Shown here in pieces: positions 60,417 to 64,000 of a stretch of DNA of 64,000 bases (the stretch's first letter is position 1; the number at the start of each line of letters is the position of its first letter). The notes beneath the pieces are model-generated. The model had not been told where the DNA came from. It searched no databases and worked only from the letters and a program-made list of their open reading frames with translations. This DNA comes from Methylocystis sp. B8 (GTDB lineage: Bacteria > Pseudomonadota > Alphaproteobacteria > Rhizobiales > Beijerinckiaceae), in contig NZ_VBTZ01000012.1 of NCBI RefSeq assembly GCF_005771425.1, forward strand, positions 26,728 through 90,727, read 5' to 3'. The translations under genes were made by a program, and so were the position numbers.

Positions 60417-60767
60417 ATGACAGTGTTCCCAGACATTAAGGCATTCGGCACGAACCCATTCGAGGCGTTTTCCGCGTCAACCAAGGGTCTACAGGCCATC
60501 GCGGCCGAAACGACGGATTATTCAAAGAAGTCCTTTGAGAAAAGCCGGGCGTTCTTCGATAAGCTGATTGGCGTGAAAAAGATCGACGAGGCGATCGAAC
60601 TTCAGTCGGACTTCGCCAAATCCGCCTATGACGATTTCCTGGCCTATGCCACCAAGATTGGCGAAACGTATTCGAGCCTGGCCAAGGAAGCGTTCAAGCC
60701 GATCAATGGCGCGTCGCCTGTCGCCGCCCCGCCGTCAAAGGCGCCGGTCGCTGCCAAGCAGAGCTAA
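60417..60767 (+). CDS. phasin family protein
   Basis: A 116-residue helical protein (PFEAFSASTKGLQAIAAETT, YSKKSFEKSRAFFDKLIGVK, ELQSDFAKSAYDDFLAYATK) matching the Phasin_2 family, which coats polyhydroxyalkanoate granules or acts as a stress-linked amphipathic protein. The C-terminal 20 residues are Ala/Pro/Lys-rich. A good ribosome site (AAGGGGAT) precedes the ATG. It is a single gene with a stem-loop downstream. The presence of a phasin fits a PHB-storing host. Confidence 0.88.
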   Translation: MTVFPDIKAFGTNPFEAFSASTKGLQAIAAETTDYSKKSFEKSRAFFDKLIGVKKIDEAIELQSDFAKSAYDDFLAYATKIGETYSSLAKEAFKPINGASPVAAPPSKAPVAAKQS

Positions 60768-60802
60768 GTCGCGCGGGTTAGCACGTCTTATATCGGCCAA
60801 CA

Positions 60803-60839
60803 GAAAACGCTTGATCAGCTCCGCTTATCGAGCGTTTTC
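60803..60839 (+). terminator. stem-loop after the phasin gene
   Basis: GAAAACGCT (60803-60811) pairs with AGCGTTTTC (60831-60839) over a 19-base loop, 36 bases after the phasin stop. No T run follows, so it may be a weak terminator or an RNA-stabilising hairpin. Confidence 0.4.
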
Positions 60840-61047
60840 CTGGGGTGCATCGCGCGCTTCTTGCGCTCTCGCAGAGAACGAAGGAGCTTCGCGACGCGAA
60901 GCAGACATTGCTCTCGTCAACGAGATATTTCGGTGACGCGAAACGCCGTGCGCGCAACCGGGTGACTTGCGCACAGCAACGGCGAGGGCGTGCAGGCATG
61001 ATGGCGTGATCGAACATGTTGCGCTAGGCGCCTCGCCTTCAAATCTC

Positions 61048-61467
61048 TTATCGCCGCACCACCAGCACCGAACATTTGGCGTGCCTCACGATCATGCTGG
61101 CGTTGGAACCAATCAGGTATCTGGCCATACTCGGCTGATGCGAGCCCAAGACGATCAGATCAGCGGCCCACTCATTGGCTTCGGCTAACACCTCTGGATA
61201 AATCGCGCCAAAGCGCACTGCAGTCGAAACGCGCTCTGGCGTGTAATCGATTTGGTCGGCGACTTCCGCGAGACGCTGTTCGGTGGCGAGTCGAAGCTGT
61301 TCGCCAAAATTTGTCGGCACGTAGTCGGCATAGGCGGCGGGTAGGAAAAATTGCACATAGAGTAACCGAAGACTTCCGCGCGAGACTTTGGCGAGGGCGA
61401 CTCCCTCGTCGATCCCGATCTTGGTCAATTCGGGCTCGGTGAGATCAAGAGGGGCGAGGATTTTCAT
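61048..61467 (-). CDS. universal stress protein (UspA family)
   Basis: A 139-residue single USP domain starting MKILAPLDLTEPELTKIG. The ATP-binding-type signature near the C-terminus is visible (LIVLGSHQPSMARYLIGSNA, then SMIVRHAKCSVLVVRR, the G-x2-x-G-x9-G pattern being partly altered). USPs act in stress tolerance by unclear means. The Met at 61467 is the family start. It is monocistronic. Confidence 0.85.
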   Translation of the reverse strand: MKILAPLDLTEPELTKIGIDEGVALAKVSRGSLRLLYVQFFLPAAYADYVPTNFGEQLRLATEQRLAEVADQIDYTPERVSTAVRFGAIYPEVLAEANEWAADLIVLGSHQPSMARYLIGSNASMIVRHAKCSVLVVRR

Positions 61468-61629
61468 GAACATCGGCGTCGTCCTCAATGCCAGATATCA
61501 CGTCGAGCCAGCTCGGTTTCTTAAAGAGTGTTTGTCAGCTTTTCAGCGTTCCACCCTCCAACCAAGGATTCGTTAACCGCACAGCTTCCTCATTAACAGC
61601 TTGCACGGGCTGATGGACTAAATGTCACT

Positions 61630-62782
61630 TCAATGAACTTGCGAGACGGAGGCCGACGAAGACGCCGGAGACCCTTCAACGCCAAACTCGATTGGCGTCC
61701 GCCGCGCCCCCCATGAGCCATGGCTCTCTTCGAACACGCCGGCGCATCGCGCGCCGCAGCTTAAGCAGCGGCCCTTGTCGTCGAGCGCCCAGGGAGGTGA
61801 TCTCGTACCAGTTGCGGCCGATGACGCGCTCGCCGCAGGCGTGACAATAGGTGCTCTGCCCCGCCTCGTCGTGAACATTGCCGGTATAGACGTAGCGCAG
61901 GCCGGCGCTCTTCGCGATTTCTCGCGCACGAGTCAGCGTCGCGCGGGGCGTCGCCGGGACGGCATGCATCTTCCAGTCCGGATGAAACGCCGAGAAATGC
62001 AGCGGCACGTCGGGGCCGAGCCGGCTCGCGACCCATTCCGAGAGCGCGGCGATCTCGGAAGGAGCGTCATTGCAGCCAGGGATCAACAGCGTCGTTATCT
62101 CCAGCCAGACTTTGGTCTCGCGCTTGACGTATTCGAGAGTGTCGAGGACGGGCCCGAGCTCGGCGGAGCAAAGCGCGCGATAGAAACCATCGGTGAAGGC
62201 TTTCAAATCGATGTTGGCGGCGTCCATTGCCGAGAAGAACTCTTCGCGCGCCTTTTCTGAAATATAACCGGCGGTGACGGCCACGTTCTTGACGCCCCGC
62301 TCACGCGCTGGCCTTGCGACGTCGACGGCATATTCGAGGAAGATCACGGGATCGTTATACGTATAAGCGATCGCGCGCGACCCAGTCGCCCTCGCGGCGC
62401 GAACGATCGCGTCGGACGAAGCTTCGGATTGCAGCCTGTCGAAGCTGCGGGCCTTCGAAATATCCCAGTTCTGGCAAAACTTGCAGGCGAGGTTGCAGCC
62501 GGCAGTGCCGAACGACAGCGCAGGCGTTCCAGGCAGAAAATGGTTTAAGGGCTTTTTCTCAATCGGATCGATGCAGAAGCCAGAGGAGCGGCCGTAAGTG
62601 GTGAGCAGGATTTCATCGCCACGACGCGCACGCACAAAGCACAGTCCACGCTGGCCATCGTGAAGCTTGCAATATCTGGGGCAGAGGTCGCATGGGATGC
62701 GGCCATCGGCGAGCCTTTCCCAATAACGGCCGGGAACGCCGGCAATGGCCTCGCGCAAAGGTGCGCTTTGTGGTTTGTTCAT
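61630..62782 (-). pseudogene. amrS: AmmeMemoRadiSam radical SAM enzyme, 3' frameshift
   Basis: From MNKPQSAPLREAIAG the protein has an N-terminal zinc-type Cys set (CDLCPRYCKL), the radical SAM cluster motif Cys96-x3-Cys100-x2-Cys103 (CNLACKFCQ) and a long TIM-barrel part. Near 61793 an extra base in a GGG run (plus strand) throws the frame into RRQGPLLKLRRAM, while the other frame continues as WALDDKGRCLSCGARCAGVF to 61630, the proper zinc-ribbon tail. Family members occur with AmmeMemo/ Memo partners, which are absent here. The core is intact, so partial activity is possible. Confidence 0.78.
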
Positions 62783-62937
62783 GGGCTCCAAATGGAACGG
62801 TCGGGCCGGATTTTCAACGAACAGTAGCGCCTCAAGAATTTTCAAACGGCGAATGTCCTTTTCCCTTTCGAGGCTGATTGCGCCGCTTCGTTTGAGCCAA
62901 TCGCCACGCCGACTCTTACTTACCTGCTTCCGTTAGC

Positions 62938-63402
62938 CTAGCGCAGGACGTTAGGTAGCAGAAACCAAAGCGCAGCAAAAAATGCGAGAAGCAGGCTTGC
63001 GATCCAGAGGCTCGCGTTGACATCGTCGAGTATAAGGTCCGCGAGAATATAGACGTCCAGACACAAGCCAATCATCAGCGGAACCATCGCAGCTGTTATG
63101 AGAATCGAAGTGAGCTTCACGAAAAAATCTGTGGCAGTTCTAGGTTCTGCCTGCCGGTGATAAGCGGCGGGCGTCATGATGAGGGCGATGGCTATGGCAA
63201 TGAGCAGAGCCGCCGAAAGATGCAATCTTTGCTCGAAAGCAGATATTTCCAAAAACCGATTGTTAAAAACCGCTATAAGTTGAAAGCCGAACAGCGCTTG
63301 AATTCCCGGAAGCACCATCCGGGCTTCCTCAATAGCGCCGCGAGCCAGCTTTTGTGTTTGTTTCCCGGACTCGTGAGAGAAATTTTCCTCGCGGCCGTCC
63401 AT
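62938..63402 (-). CDS. DUF6328 family membrane protein
   Basis: A 154-residue protein with a soluble N-terminus and four hydrophobic helices (about 35-55, 60-82, 97-120, 128-150). The segment EEARMVLPGIQALFGFQLIA followed by VFNNRFLEISAFEQRLH matches DUF6328, a small integral membrane family of unknown function found in methylotrophs and rhizobia. The Met at 63402 (MDGREENFSHE) has AGGACAGG upstream. The longer frame to 63606 is not conserved. Confidence 0.75.
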   Translation of the reverse strand: MDGREENFSHESGKQTQKLARGAIEEARMVLPGIQALFGFQLIAVFNNRFLEISAFEQRLHLSAALLIAIAIALIMTPAAYHRQAEPRTATDFFVKLTSILITAAMVPLMIGLCLDVYILADLILDDVNASLWIASLLLAFFAALWFLLPNVLR

Positions 63403-63873
63403 TTGCCTGTCCTGTCCTTTGTAGCCCTCACCGAGGTAACAGAGCACTGCTTCGTCTGTTCCCGAGGCTGAGGCTCTGGCGGGGACTTTGCTGCGGAGCG
63501 TACAGGTCGCACAGGTTTCGAGAGTGGCAAGCAATATGACCGCGCAAAGCGCATCTTGACGACGCGCGCTTGCACTTGCCCAGATGGAATGGCCGCAGAT
63601 CCTCACCCTCGAAGCGAAGATTATCGAACACGCTCAGCGGCTGTCTCTCGCTCGGCAATTGCCAATCAAGTTGGGCGCTGTAGCAGATTCCTGAGCGACG
63701 TCTGTTCCCATGAGGTTTGCATGAGCAGCGTGGAAATGCGCTGTTCTTCGAGCGCAAGGCGTCTCGCGCAGCTTAGCAGTCGCGCCGATAACCCTGTCTC
63801 CTGCCTCGTTCCACGAAAAGGCCGCCTCAAAGTTGTAGTCTCGTGTTTTTTGGCCACCATATAAGGGACGCGC
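63403..63873. other. intergenic region without recognised gene
   Basis: Several overlapping frames of about 100 codons exist on both strands, but none shows family features, a signal peptide or a clear ribosome site. It presumably contains the promoters of the flanking genes. Confidence 0.4.
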
Positions 63874-64000
63874 ATGAGCATGGATGACGCGCGCACAAGC
63901 GAGGCGCGCCAAGCCGCTCGAAAGCAGCCGTTCGTTCGAGCTCGAGCGCTCAAGCAGAGGGGCGCTTCCAACGTTGAATGGTCAAGCCATAGCGCAGGCC
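63874..64000 (+). CDS. possible partial CDS at the right edge
   Basis: ATG at 63874 follows AAGGGA at six bases and opens a frame (MSMDDARTSEARQAARKQPF) that runs to the window end. The 42 visible residues are basic and hydrophilic and not recognised. This could be a real gene start or chance. Confidence 0.3.
   Translation, partial: MSMDDARTSEARQAARKQPFVRARALKQRGASNVEWSSHSAG

Overview
The window reads as part of a large low-copy repABC plasmid from an alphaproteobacterium of the Hyphomicrobiales (Rhizobiales). The evidence is a complete repA-repB-repC unit with the typical GTT-N4-GC-N4-AAC parS palindromes, DUF1403 and ScpB-like plasmid genes, GcrA-like and phasin proteins, and high GC. A single-subunit NAD-dependent formate dehydrogenase suggests a C1-metabolising (methylotroph or methanotroph-like) host. 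That host assignment is inference.

Layout. 0-3 kb: a ScpB-like gene cut by the left edge, DUF1403, and a tyrosine recombinase with a dif-like 11-7-11 inverted repeat. 3-4.3 kb: a DUF433/DUF5615 toxin-antitoxin pair with a broken toxin, then MqsRA. 4.3-8.3 kb: repCBA with a counter-transcribed RNA and two parS sites. 8.3-13.4 kb: DUF2493, a self-inhibited Fic protein, a broken DUF6880 gene and formate dehydrogenase. 13.5-24.5 kb: plasmid housekeeping, with a lipoprotein, SPOR protein, Toprim protein, a giant methyltransferase/helicase carrying three lesions, a large ParB and an Xre/RES toxin-antitoxin pair. 24.7-29.2 kb: PepSY, cytochrome b561, response regulator and histidine kinase in one overlapping operon, divergent from an orphan efflux adaptor. 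29.2-32.7 kb: small and decayed genes plus a tRNA-Pro 3' fragment. 32.9-36.7 kb: truncated haemoglobin and its reductase, an ECF sigma/anti-sigma pair, and a reduced mer module. 36.9-41.8 kb: PRC-barrel, a BASS transporter, a broken Rieske gene and recombination debris. 41.9-45.6 kb: two adjacent genes that appear to carry complementary halves of one trypsin-like protease. 46-53.8 kb: a second BASS transporter and a chromate operon (chrB-chrA-DUF1259-TAT protein-small exported protein-MFS). 54.1-58.9 kb: mobilisation module (relaxase, MobC, oriT-like site), parAB with upstream palindromes, and ssb. 59-64 kb: transposon debris, phasin, universal stress protein, a radical SAM gene and DUF6328.

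How the parts work together: replication and partition (repABC, parAB, ssb) and mobilisation form the backbone. Toxin-antitoxin modules and Fic lie around it. The cargo is stress-directed: probable NO detoxification under an ECF sigma factor with its own promoter motif, mercury uptake and sensing, chromate efflux, redox sensing, and formate oxidation for NADH.

Two cross-cutting observations stand out. At least nine genes carry single-base frameshifts or single in-frame stops while the rest of each reading frame stays well conserved, which means either recent decay or errors in a draft sequence. The SOS-associated peptidase gene (yedK/HMCES family) is present as one nearly complete and at least two degraded copies within 11 kb. 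The split protease pair and the sigma-haemoglobin regulon are the best candidates for something not yet described.
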